NCBI GenBank assembly: GCA_002049455.2
Contig: KV918919.1
Span: 104,224-168,223 of the forward strand
Source: Porphyra umbilicalis
Lineage: Eukaryota; Rhodophyta; Bangiophyceae; Bangiales; Bangiaceae
Reading direction: 5' to 3'
Length of the DNA stretch: 64,000 nt
The notes beneath the pieces are model-generated. The model ran no database searches and was not told the DNA's origin. It saw nothing but the letters and a program-made list of their open reading frames with translations. The translations under genes were made by a program, and so were the position numbers. The stretch's first letter is position 1, and every line of letters begins with the position of its first letter. Of this stretch, positions 17,736-27,137 are shown piece by piece.

Positions 17736-18824
17736 ATGTTGCCGAAAGTGTCCCTCCTGTTGCTGCTGGTCGCGGCCCTTATTGGCTGCGGCGCGTCCCC
17801 CGCCGCCGCCTTTGAGGAGCCCTACGTCTTCCCGCCGACGCGTCCCGAGCCCTACCCCATGGAGCGCCGCACCTACCGCTCCTTTGCCGAGCTGGCGGAC
17901 CTCCTCGCCTCCAACGATACGCTTGTCGATCCGACGGGCGCGGTGCCCCCCGAGGACATCCCGCCGCCGACGCCCCTGACGTGTGGCCGCCGCCTCCCCG
18001 GCACCGCCCATCGGGTGCGGTGCGCGGCGGGCCCACCGCTCGGCGGGTACGTGCTCGAGCCGCCCCAACCGGCGACCGCGTCAATCGTCTTTCTCCACGG
18101 TTTCACAGACGCGCCGTGGTTTTACGCCACCTTTTTGCGCTCGGCCCTAACCGCGGCACCGGAACTCTTTGCGTCGGTGCGGGTGGCGGCGCCACTCGCA
18201 CCCGTGTATCGCAACCAGTCGGTCTTCGGCGAGCGGCCCAGCGACTTCTTTGCGTGGTTTGACGCTGCCGCCTTCCTCAGCACCACCCTCGAACGCCTCA
18301 CCGACGGCGCCGACGTGGCGACCGCCGAGGCGGCGCTGCGGGCCGACACGGCCGTTGATGATCGGCTCGGGCTCTTCCTGTCGACCCGCCGCGTGGAGGC
18401 GGTCATTGCGCGGGAGCGCGGCGCGCTGCGGACGGGCGGTGCACGCGGCGGCGGTCGAGTGCTCCTCGTCGGCCACAGTTTGGGAGCGGCCATGGCCACC
18501 CACATCGCCCTCGTCAGCCGCGCGCGCCTCGACGGCGTCATCCCGATGCAGGGCTTTGTGCCGGCCGCGCGCACGCTGTTGGCGTCCAAGGAGGCGTACA
18601 ACTCGGGCGAACGGCGGTACGCCATGGAGCTGTTGGGGGGCGGTGCCGACAGGATCGTGCCGGCCCCAGTGGTCGAGGCAAGCGCCCGCATTGTGAAGGA
18701 CCTGCTGCCGGCCGCCGCGCGCGTCAAGTACACGGTGCAAGCGGGGGTGTCGCACTCGAACTTCTTCTCGCCGGGGCCCGAAGTGAAGGCGGTGGTCGGC
18801 GTGCTGCGCCGCTTCCTCGAGTGA
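17736..18824 (+). CDS. Secreted alpha/beta hydrolase (lipase/thioesterase-like), copy B
   Basis: A 362-codon single-exon gene. The start at 17736 is chosen because it begins a textbook signal peptide: MLPKV, a Leu/Val/Ala core and then CGASPAAA-F. Longer in-frame Met codons lie in the shared untranslated leader. The mature part contains FLHGFTDAPWFY (oxyanion region), the nucleophile elbow GHSLGA with Ser248, Asp305 in GADRIVP and His340 in GVSHSNFF, a complete alpha/beta-hydrolase triad. The product is probably secreted or sent to an endomembrane compartment. Substrate unknown. It is the full-length partner of copy A, from which it differs by scattered substitutions and the intact leader, so copy B is likely the original form. 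Confidence 0.8.
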   Translation: MLPKVSLLLLLVAALIGCGASPAAAFEEPYVFPPTRPEPYPMERRTYRSFAELADLLASNDTLVDPTGAVPPEDIPPPTPLTCGRRLPGTAHRVRCAAGPPLGGYVLEPPQPATASIVFLHGFTDAPWFYATFLRSALTAAPELFASVRVAAPLAPVYRNQSVFGERPSDFFAWFDAAAFLSTTLERLTDGADVATAEAALRADTAVDDRLGLFLSTRRVEAVIARERGALRTGGARGGGRVLLVGHSLGAAMATHIALVSRARLDGVIPMQGFVPAARTLLASKEAYNSGERRYAMELLGGGADRIVPAPVVEASARIVKDLLPAAARVKYTVQAGVSHSNFFSPGPEVKAVVGVLRRFLE

Positions 18825-18947
18825 GCCCGCGGGGGGCAACGGCGGGGCGGCGCATCCTCGGACCGCACGCGCGTCGGGCAAAAGGAGTGGCAGGTACATG
18901 CTTCTCCCAACGGCAAGGAGGGGCGTGCGGGGATGTGGTACGCCGGA

Positions 18948-19047
18948 GCGCCGTGGGATTCGTAGGTAACCAGCCGACACCGTATCGGCTTGTTGCCAAC
19001 GAGTCCCACGGCGCTTGTCGGCCGCCCCAGTGACGGGGGTGGCCGAC
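18948..19047. other. Paired hairpins downstream of hydrolase copy B
   Basis: Stem one (18948-19014) has arms GCGCCGTGGGATTCGT and ACGAGTCCCACGGCGC, with an inner GCCGAC stem. Stem two (19017-19047) has arms GTCGGCCGCCCC and GGGGGTGGCCGAC. They lie about 125 bases after the stop codon, as in copy A, and both stems keep pairing despite base changes between copies. Confidence 0.75.
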
Positions 19048-19200
19048 AAGCGGCGGGCAGCGCCACGGGGATGGCCTTGTGAACAAGCGATACGAGAAAA
19101 AAGTGGCGAGCCCGGTCGACTTTGGCGGGTTCCCCCGCTTTGCAGTCCCCGTTCTGCCGGTTTGCACACCAGTTGGGTGACGGCGCCGGTTGGCGGCGGT

Positions 19201-21143
19201 CGCCGCGCGCCCATCCACAATGGCGGCTTGCGCGCTGCGGCCGCCGGTTCGCGCGCCGCGGCACCCGCCGGCGCATGCCCGACACTCCAGTGCCCTTGCC
19301 GCAATGGTGGACCGTCGCGCAGGCGCACGGGCACTGCCACCTCTCGCTCGCCCGCGTGCGGCTCTCCACCGCCACGGCACCCCCTCCCAAATAAAAGAAC
19401 CAGTGACCACCCCACCGCAGGCCTGCAAGGGGCACGCGCCGCGCACCGCCGCCCGTGCCCGATCCACGGTATAGCCTACGGTACCTGCCCCGCGGGCGGC
19501 GTTGCGCGCGCGACGCGTCAGCGCGGGCGGGGGCGACCGCGACCGCCCGTTGGCGCCCCCTCGCCCCCGCGGCGCCGTGCGCCCGCTCTCCCGCGGCGGG
19601 CACCACGTCGGCCGGGCGGGAGTCCCCCTCCATTCCCCCCCGTCGTGGGGGAGCCGACGCCCCTGCGATCCGCCTCGTGGGCGTCGGCTCTCCCCCGCGC
19701 GCACGTGCACGGCGGGCCGACGAGATATACCGCACGTGGGGTGGGGGGGTGTGTATCTCGAAGGCTCGAGATGGAGGCGACCAGGCGCCGCCGCCGCGCG
19801 ACGGCCGAGGCCCAAGGCCCGGCACGTGCGCGCGACTGGTTCTGGTCCCCCCCCGCGGCGACCGCACATTCCATTGCGTATCCGGTGGCGCGCCGACGGC
19901 GCCGGCGCAGGCGGCCGCGTGGCCGCCCGTGGCCCGCAATGGGCCACGACGGGGGGCCTCTGGTGGTCCGGATGCAGAGCACATCGTCTCCTTTTGATGA
20001 ATCGCTCATCAAGGCACATCAAGCCCCATCGGCCATCGAGATGTGGTTTCGATGGGCGTTTTTGACCCCATCGAGAAGGCGCATCGACGACCATTCTCGA
20101 TGGCAGTTGTGTGCTCGAGCGGCTTTTTGGATCGATGCGGATTGCTTAGCAGAGTCGAGGGCGCTGGCCGTTTCTCCCTCGTGAGCACACACTCGAGCAC
20201 CCGGTCCACGCAACGCTATTGGGCCACCTCTTCCTACGAGACTCATGATCCGATACTGCCTGCCGCTTACTGTGATTGCACCCTATCCCACTATTGAGAA
20301 CAACGAGTGTCTGTCAGCATCCGCTGCATGGACAGTAGCGTTTGTATGCTCGCTTCGGGGCGCTGTTAAGAGGCGCACGCAGAGTTCTGAAAGGGTGCCC
20401 ACTTTGGACATGTTTACGCCCAGCGCCCGCCATCCACCGGGCGCGATTTGGGCTCTAGTCCATGAGTTAGAATTGGCCAATAGCTGCCCTCGATCTGGTT
20501 AACTGCCATCCCAGAGCTCCGAAGAATCGAGCGTGGCAAAATAGCTCATTTGGAGAGGGGGGGGGCGGTCGTGCAGTTTGACCACGCCCTCGAAACACGC
20601 TGTCCTGGGTACCTCAAGGGATGAGTGATCGGATTCGTTCCAACGACTCTCCAAATGACGCCTTGTTCAATCGCAGTGAAATGGACACGGACGACTTTAG
20701 TTTGGGCCCATGGGTTAGAGTTCTGAGCCCCCGTAAAAGCGCCCGAAACAGTCCCCAGGGTGCTGTTCACCTCCTTAGATATTGGGTCGTGGCCGGTGCT
20801 GTTGAGACGATAATAGGGCGCTCATGCGCCCATCGCCCCCAAAGAAGGGGCTTAGATAACGACCCTAGTGGACAGCCAGCGTCAACGGACGCAACGTCTT
20901 CACGTCCCGCTACTACCTCCAGCATCCCTCTGCCGCCTCCGGCCCGACAACAAACACATGTCGGCGGAGTAGAGGCAAGGAGGGACTTCGACCAAACGGG
21001 AACACCGCGGCTAAGCCGGCGCTAAGTGCCATTTTCTGGGCGTCACTCCATGGCATCCGTTTTGTAGTGCCTGCTGCTCGGGGCAGACGGTGTTTCGCTA
21101 AGACAGAAGAAGAGGGTTGTTTGAGACAGATAACGCGTGGTAG
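19201..21143. other. Intergenic stretch; GC-rich first half, lower GC second half
   Basis: No gene is supported. At 19990-20130 lies a piece related in inverse orientation to 29780-29910 (shared CATCGTCTCCTT, GATGAA and CATCAAGGC blocks), probably a small dispersed repeat. From 20200 the base composition drops, as in the neighbouring transposon debris. The end of the Plavaka-type element should lie between 20500 and 21140, but I could not find its terminal repeat. Confidence 0.45.
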
Positions 21144-24100
21144 TCACTTCACTTCCCATGTTTGAAACGCATTCAAAAAGTACCGCATGGCAAGGCGCTT
21201 CTCCACAGAGGCATCCAGACCGGCGGGGATGGCGTCGTACCCCTCTCTCTCGGCGAGGTCGTTGAAGTCCGGCACGACGTGTGCCAGCCGGATCACGGCG
21301 GTCATGGGTACAGCACGAAGTGTGGCCTCCGTGGCCCCTGCGCGCACGTGCCATTCGAGTCGGATGCAGCCGCGAGAGACCAGCGGGCAATCAGGGTTGT
21401 GAGGTAGGGGCTTGAAAAGACTGAGCAGCGCCCAGTCACCGTCGCCGCGGCGTACCATGGCGCGGACCTCCGCCAGGCGGGGGGAGGATGGAGCCGTTGG
21501 CGCACGAAAGAACACAGCGTCAAACCATGGGCATCCCCGGTAGTCAGGATCCGCCCGTACCATCTGCTTCGTCTCTGTCCCGCATTCGAACCGCGCATTG
21601 ATGCGGTGGCGCTTGACGAGCCGAACATGGCTGCTGTCGGATATGCCCAACGCTGCAGCTGCATCAGATAGGCCCGGCCGCTTGGCCAGGTCGGACACCC
21701 GGATTCTTTCCAGATGGTACGCAGGAGTACGCCGCTCGGCTTCATCACGAGCAGGGGCAACACCTCCTCCCGCAGCCCCGTACTTGTTGGCGGCAAGCAA
21801 CGCAGCCGCAGCGGTCGCCGAGGCGGCGGCGGCCGTTGCAGCATCTCTTTGGGCCTGCTCCGCTGTCGCGTCGGCTTCCCCGCCGTCGGAAGAGGTGCCG
21901 TTAGCGCCCTGGTCTGCGGCGGCTGCCGTCGCAGCGCTTGCTGTAGATGCAGCACTAGCAGCCGTAGTCGCAGCATCGGCAGCAAGCATGGCCAGCTTGA
22001 CTCGGTTAGCGGTGATGGTGGTGGCATCCTCTCTTTCAATCTTTGCCAGTTGTGCGCGGGTGCCGTGGGCCTGCCGCACAAGCTGGCCGGTGAACAGCGC
22101 CAAGTCCCCGTTGGTGCGTTTGTAGAAGGGCTTGTCATCCTTGTGGCCGCTCTCGTTTGTGTCTGTGTTGCAGTTTTATAGATTGCCGTGCAGGCGGACG
22201 GCGGCAACAACGTGGCACAATAGCTTATGCACCTTAGTGCTGATGACTTCTCCGAGGATAGGGGTGACGAAGTTGTTGACAAAGTCGGCCGCCTGCTGTC
22301 CGATCGAGATGCCTTCGCTCATCGTCATGGGAGGCGGTACAGAGGACGTCGTTAGCCGGCTCATGCGAGAGTACAGCAGCGCGTACTCCGCAAACATGGC
22401 GGTCACGGCCACGTCGATTGGTGTGTCCTTCCACACGGCGCGATAGGCCGCGTAATCGAAGCGGTAGCTTTTGTCGACCTTGTCGTCCTCCCCGTCGTCA
22501 TCCGCCGCGATAATATCCTCTGCAGTGCCGCCCCGCTCCTCACCGACGTCCGCTGCAGGTCCACCGTCCACTCCAGTCCCTCGCTCATCGGGACCCAAGG
22601 GCTCACCACCCGGTTCTGGCCCAAAGATGCCAGGGACGCAGAACGGAACACATGGAGTTGCGTTTCGGTGACTCCTTGCCGTAAACATTGCCTGTTTTTC
22701 TTTAGCGGTGATGAAGTACCTGCTTCAAGTGACAGAAAGGAGCAGTGCGCGCCCAAAGAAGACTCAGAATCCCAAAGCACGGGAAGCGAGGTCTGTCTTA
22801 GTAGTTGAGAGTGGGGACCAAGCACAACCCACAGGGTACGAACACTGCCGCGCCCCTGTCGTGAAAGAAAGCACATACCCTGGTGGGGCCTTACTGGCCT
22901 TACTTCGCCTTCCTAGCTGCTGGAAGCGGAGGTTCGACACGCGGCGCCCCGCGGCCATAGAGCCCGCCGCCGGCTTCACGCCATCGCAAATGAAGGGAAA
23001 CACGCGCACCAGACGCTGCGACAACATGCGGGTCACGCCCAAGTCCATAACCTACAGCCACGGCCGCCAAAGAGGTACTGAGATAGAACAAGCGCATAGG
23101 CAGCGGGTTGTTAGACACAATGAGATACGCAAGGTGAAGCGCCACGTGCACCGGACCTCACCTTCCCCCCACCCCCCTAGCAGTCTGCAGCACACCAAAG
23201 CCCCACTCGTTATAGCACTCGTTAAACCGTACGGGAGAGCAATACGATGTTCTTACATGTAAGATGTCGAAGCCAATCATTTTATAGAGCAAGAGCGGCT
23301 CTGTTGTCAACCCGGCCATGCCCGCCAGTGCCGGCACAAAACTCGTCATGCTGCCGACTGCCTCAAGAGCGACACGTCGTCGCCGCTGGCGCGATCGCTG
23401 AAGATGCTCGGCCGCCTCCAGCTGGCCAGGGAGCGAGTCGATCACAACACGTTCTTCGGCGGTGACCGCTGTGGCGGCTGCGGCTTCGGCAATCGGCACC
23501 ATACAGGTGCTGCATGGGAAGTCGCACTGGCCAGCCTTGAGGGCCAGCACCGCCCGCTCTTCAGGGCGGTCACAAATATAACACAGCACACGCCCGAACA
23601 CCTTGAGCGTCCTGCCCTTGTAAGAGACCTCCATTCCGATGTGGCTGCACGATTCGAACTCGCGGAATGCGGCGTAAAGAACACGCTGCAGGACCCCACA
23701 TCGACGTACACGCCCACGGTCGTCTGCAGCTGGCTCCTGCAACTTGCGCACGATCGGAATGTAAGCGATGGTCACCCACTCGGGCACTTTGGTGACAACG
23801 TTGAGCACCCGGATGCGGACCGGGTACAGCTTGTGAGCTAGCGTAGGACAACAGGACCAGACGGTAGGTTTCCCAAGAGCAGAAGGATGCCAAAGGGAGT
23901 ATCAAAGCAAGCCGACCGATTAGAATAGATCCCCAGAAAGACATGGAGTCCCGTGAGGAAGGGGCGTCCAGCAAACACTACGACGCTCACATCGAGAAGG
24001 GCGCAAGGCACTTACCTCCCGACCATGACAGATGGCTCGCGTCACTGAAAACGTGGAGAGCGGCGATGGCGCTGTCAGCACCGTCCTCCGCCATGACCTC

Positions 24101-25111
24101 TTGCTCACTTAGTTTGAAGGCGTCCCCGTCAAATGGCGTCTCGCGGCGCTCGTCGCGCGGAGCTGGGCCCGACTCGCCGCTCCACCAGCGCACGCCATCG
24201 CCAGCCGCCGTGAGCATCGCACGAGTGACCCCCAGCGCGGACCGAAAGTAGGCCTCGTAGGGTTTGCCCAGTTCAACGAGCGTCACCTTCCTCCAGCCGG
24301 CGTCGTTCACGGCCTTGTCAACGTCGTCTTCCAATGCATGGCGAAAGGCACCAACGTTGGGAAACGCATCGCGCAGACGCTGGAAATGACCAGCGTCCTC
24401 GGGCATGCCCTCTTTTGTGCGATCCCACACATCGAGGAACTCAAAGAGCTTAGCTTGCTCTTGAAGGGAGAGCCCCGAGCCACCAGCCTCCAACACATAA
24501 CGCTGCAGCGCACGCAATCGGACGGAGTTGAATTGTCCCGTGAGAGGGGTCTTTCGGCGCATCTCGGCCAAGCTTGTAGACCGCTGCACATCCTTGAGCT
24601 CCTCGTACAGGACGCGCACGTGTGTGGCAATGGTCGAGTAAGCGTACTCGGGCATGCCGTCGTCGTCACTGTCTTCCGTGGCGCCGCGGACAGCGCCGCC
24701 CTCGACTCGGGTGGCCTTGTCGTCAATTCGCACCCGCGTGAGCTCTATCAGTGCCCTAAGCTCGGTCGCAATCGCGTTCATGCCAGTCGGGTCTGCCGGG
24801 AGGGACCGGGGCCCCGCCAAGCCACCAGCTTGATCACCACCTCCGTCAACAGCTCCATCATCGTCCGCTGCCCGATGACTGCCTCCGGTAGGTCCCCCTC
24901 CGAGGCCTGAGGGTGACGTCTCACAGCGCAACGCACGCTGCACCGCCGCTCGATTTGGGGACGGCGGCCGCTGGCGGTGCCGGTGAAGGCCGTCCCCCTC
25001 AACCCGCCCGTGTGCTGCGTGCTGATGCCGACGCAGATTGAGAAAGTCCCGCGTGGGTTGGCCGCAGATGATGCATTCGAGCGCGCCTCGGGGGAGAGGA
25101 ACGTCCGACAT
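21144..25111 (-). pseudogene. Plavaka-type (KDZ/CACTA-related) transposase, four exons, one in-frame stop
   Basis: Cut-and-paste transposase family best known from fungi. Exon 1 (25111-24016) starts MSDVPLPRGA and holds a C2H2 finger (CIICGQPTRDFLNLRRHQHAAH in two parts), then GKPYEAYFRSALGVTRAML and HVFSDASHLSWSG. Exon 2 (23837-23257) joins it to HKLYPVRIRVLN and carries CPTCMVP-like CSTCMVP and the LYKMIGFDILH motif. Exon 3 (23051-22879) gives VMDLGVTRMLSQRLVRVF. Exon 4 (22719-21144) ends the protein. Introns 23838-24015, 23052-23256 and 22720-22878 have good GT and AG ends and restore the family motifs across each junction. A TAA at 22176-22178 interrupts exon 4 inside HGNL/NCNTDTNESGHKDDKP, so this copy is probably dead. 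An upstream Met at 25177 is also in frame. Confidence 0.75.
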
Positions 25112-25177
25112 GCTGGAGCACGCAAAGAGCACGTCCTCGATGGTGCTGACGTCACAAAACGACCAAGAGAGACACAC

Positions 25178-25818
25178 AAACTGGACCAGTACGACGATTG
25201 AGTTAGATCAACGACGGCCAATGTGCTTCCCACTCGACTGGGAGGGCACACACGGCACTGGCCGACCGAGGGCCAGCTCCTGTTGGCATGAAGCAGGAGA
25301 CAGTTGGGAGTGAGGCACAGGGGCTCCCTGTTGGTCCACCGCTGTCGGATGGCTCTGATCTGCGCTCGCACAGCTGGCACAGCTGTGTCAACGGCCAGCA
25401 GCCGCAGCCCTCCGAGACAAGCACAGAAGTTTACCCCTCTCCTTCTAAGCCGCCATCTGTGGCTCACCGTGCAAGGACTGGATAGCACGGTGGACTCAAG
25501 TGCTGACCAGGTCCACCCACGTACCATTGAGAGAGGTGTCCAAATGTTAGCGCCGGGAAGGCGGGGGCCAGGCCCCGCTTGTTAACTCAAGGCCCACTCG
25601 TGCATCAGAGCAGAGGTGCTAGAATGGAGGGGTGCGACGTCGAGCAAAGCGCTCGAGACCCATCGATCGATGGGACCCGGTTGGGGGGTCGGCGGCGGCG
25701 GTGGGGCGGGCCGTGTGGGCACAGTCTTACGAGAAGCGACCTGGCGACGCCAGATCAGCGGACTGGAGGATTTTAACTACCTAGAATCGATGAGAATCAG
25801 TCAATTTCAATAACTGCA
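25178..25818. other. 5' flank of the Plavaka-type gene
   Basis: No gene is supported. The far end of the element should be in this stretch or just beyond; no inverted repeat matching the 20.5-21.1 kb side was found by eye. Confidence 0.4.
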
Positions 25819-25870
25819 AGAATGCTTCAGTTCATCAGTATCTCAAAATACTGATGAACTGAAGCATTCT
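25819..25870. repeat. Long hairpin, 23-bp perfect arms
   Basis: The arms begin AGAATGCTTCAGTTCATCAG and end in its exact inverse complement, separated by the loop CTCAAA (25842-25847). It lies immediately before the 33-bp minisatellite. Confidence 0.95.
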
Positions 25871-25876
25871 CGTATT

Positions 25877-26015
25877 GAAGATGGTTTTAGGGCGAATGGT
25901 GGTGGTATAGAAGATGGTTTTAGGGTGAATGGTGGTGGTATAGAAGATGGTTTTAGGGTGAATGGTGGTGGTATAGAAGATGGTTTTAGGGTGAATGGTG
26001 GTGGTATAGAAGATG
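25877..26015. repeat. 33-bp minisatellite, about four copies
   Basis: Units of 33 bases (GAAGATGGTTTTAGGGTGAA plus TGGTGGTGGTATA) repeat four times with a single C/T difference. Read on the minus strand the units encode an 11-residue repeat (SSIPPPFTLKP), in a 70-codon open frame at 25843-26055 that I do not consider a real gene. Confidence 0.9.
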
Positions 26016-26961
26016 GCGAAATAATAGGCGCCATTGGTGAGGGCTGGGATGGCACCTGTCTCTCTTAAAAGAAGACTGGCAAGTCAATCGCAGCAATCTA
26101 TGCACTCTTAAAAGATTGCGCATTGATCTCGCAAATTCACCTGTGCACCAGTCAAGCACAACTAAGCCCGCTGGGCAGCATTTGGAATTGCAACGAAGTT
26201 GCTGTCAACGGCGTTGCAGCGCCCCAACCGACGCTGCTAGCACCTGCCTGCCCACCCGCCCTCGTTGATATCACCACGGTCCAGCGCCGCACATCCCTGT
26301 CCCTGCGACACGCAACTGTGGGGCCCCCGTGAAGCGCTACTGCCCAAGACGCACGAGGGCAAACAAGCCCTGCAAATCGACACATGCGGCCCCTGCGGCA
26401 GTCTTGGAAGGTGCTGTTGACAGCGAGCGTCGGAGTGGCCCGGCGTCCAAGCAGGTTGTGTGCTGAGGGCTCATCGGGGAGACAACTGGTGCGGGTGTGC
26501 CGATACGATGACTGCTGACAGGCGTGCATGGGATAGAGGACGGGGGGGACGACCCGAGCCTCGGCTGCTGGGTGTACCTATATATGAAACGCGTCTAACA
26601 TCTCACTGCTTGGTTTCCTTCACGCCATGATGACGTGGGTTGCCCCCCACGGGTGGCTGCTTCGTCAGCTCCCGCCACTTTCTCATGCACTCGGTGCCCG
26701 CGCTTTTTATCTTTCGTTGCTCCTTGCCCGCCTTCTATATGACAGCCGCGCTCGATCTCGGGCGGCCACCCCCGCCCCCTCCCCCATTGTAGGTGTGCGG
26801 TGGTGGCAAGGAGTGGCCAGGTGATTTTGTCAAGGGGGTCGCGCCGTTGGCGCCAAGCTACGGCGGAGGGCGCGAGGCGCGCAGCCAGCACCGCGATATG
26901 TGCCCAGGGGGTGCTGAGGCAAGGGCAGGGGGGAGCGAGGCGCAACCACTGCCGAGGTGAT
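26016..26961. other. Intergenic, upstream of the 772-codon gene
   Basis: Unique sequence without a supported gene. A TATA-like CTATATATGAAA occurs near 26578. Confidence 0.45.
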
Positions 26962-26970
26962 GCTATAAGA
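26962..26970 (+). promoter_or_regulatory. TATA-like element before the 772-codon gene
   Basis: GCTATAAGA, about 170 bases upstream of the ATG at 27138 and followed by a C-rich leader, a plausible core promoter. Confidence 0.4.
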
Positions 26971-27137
26971 TCGGGAGCTGACGCTCATCGGCAGCTGTGC
27001 CCTCGACACCGTCACCCCACCCCGACTACACCTCCCGGTGAGCCGCACTGACGCGCATTCCCTACCCAACCCTCTTCTGCCCCTCCCCCTCATCCCATCC
27101 ACACTTTGAGGCGCGCCTCTCCACCTCCCCCGCGACC

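Larger units (their letters stand above)
17290..19200 (+). repeat. Inverted duplication, copy B
   Basis: The inverse copy of 1540-3215 plus 13835-13965. It contains hydrolase copy B with promoter and downstream hairpins, and the unoccupied transposon target at 17454-17456 (TCA, i.e. TGA on the minus strand). Confidence 0.85.

Noticed and set aside
25843-26055. 70-codon minus-strand frame encoding SSIPPPFTLKP repeats
   Set aside because: It is the translation of a 33-bp minisatellite that happens to be a multiple of three; no promoter or homologue pattern.
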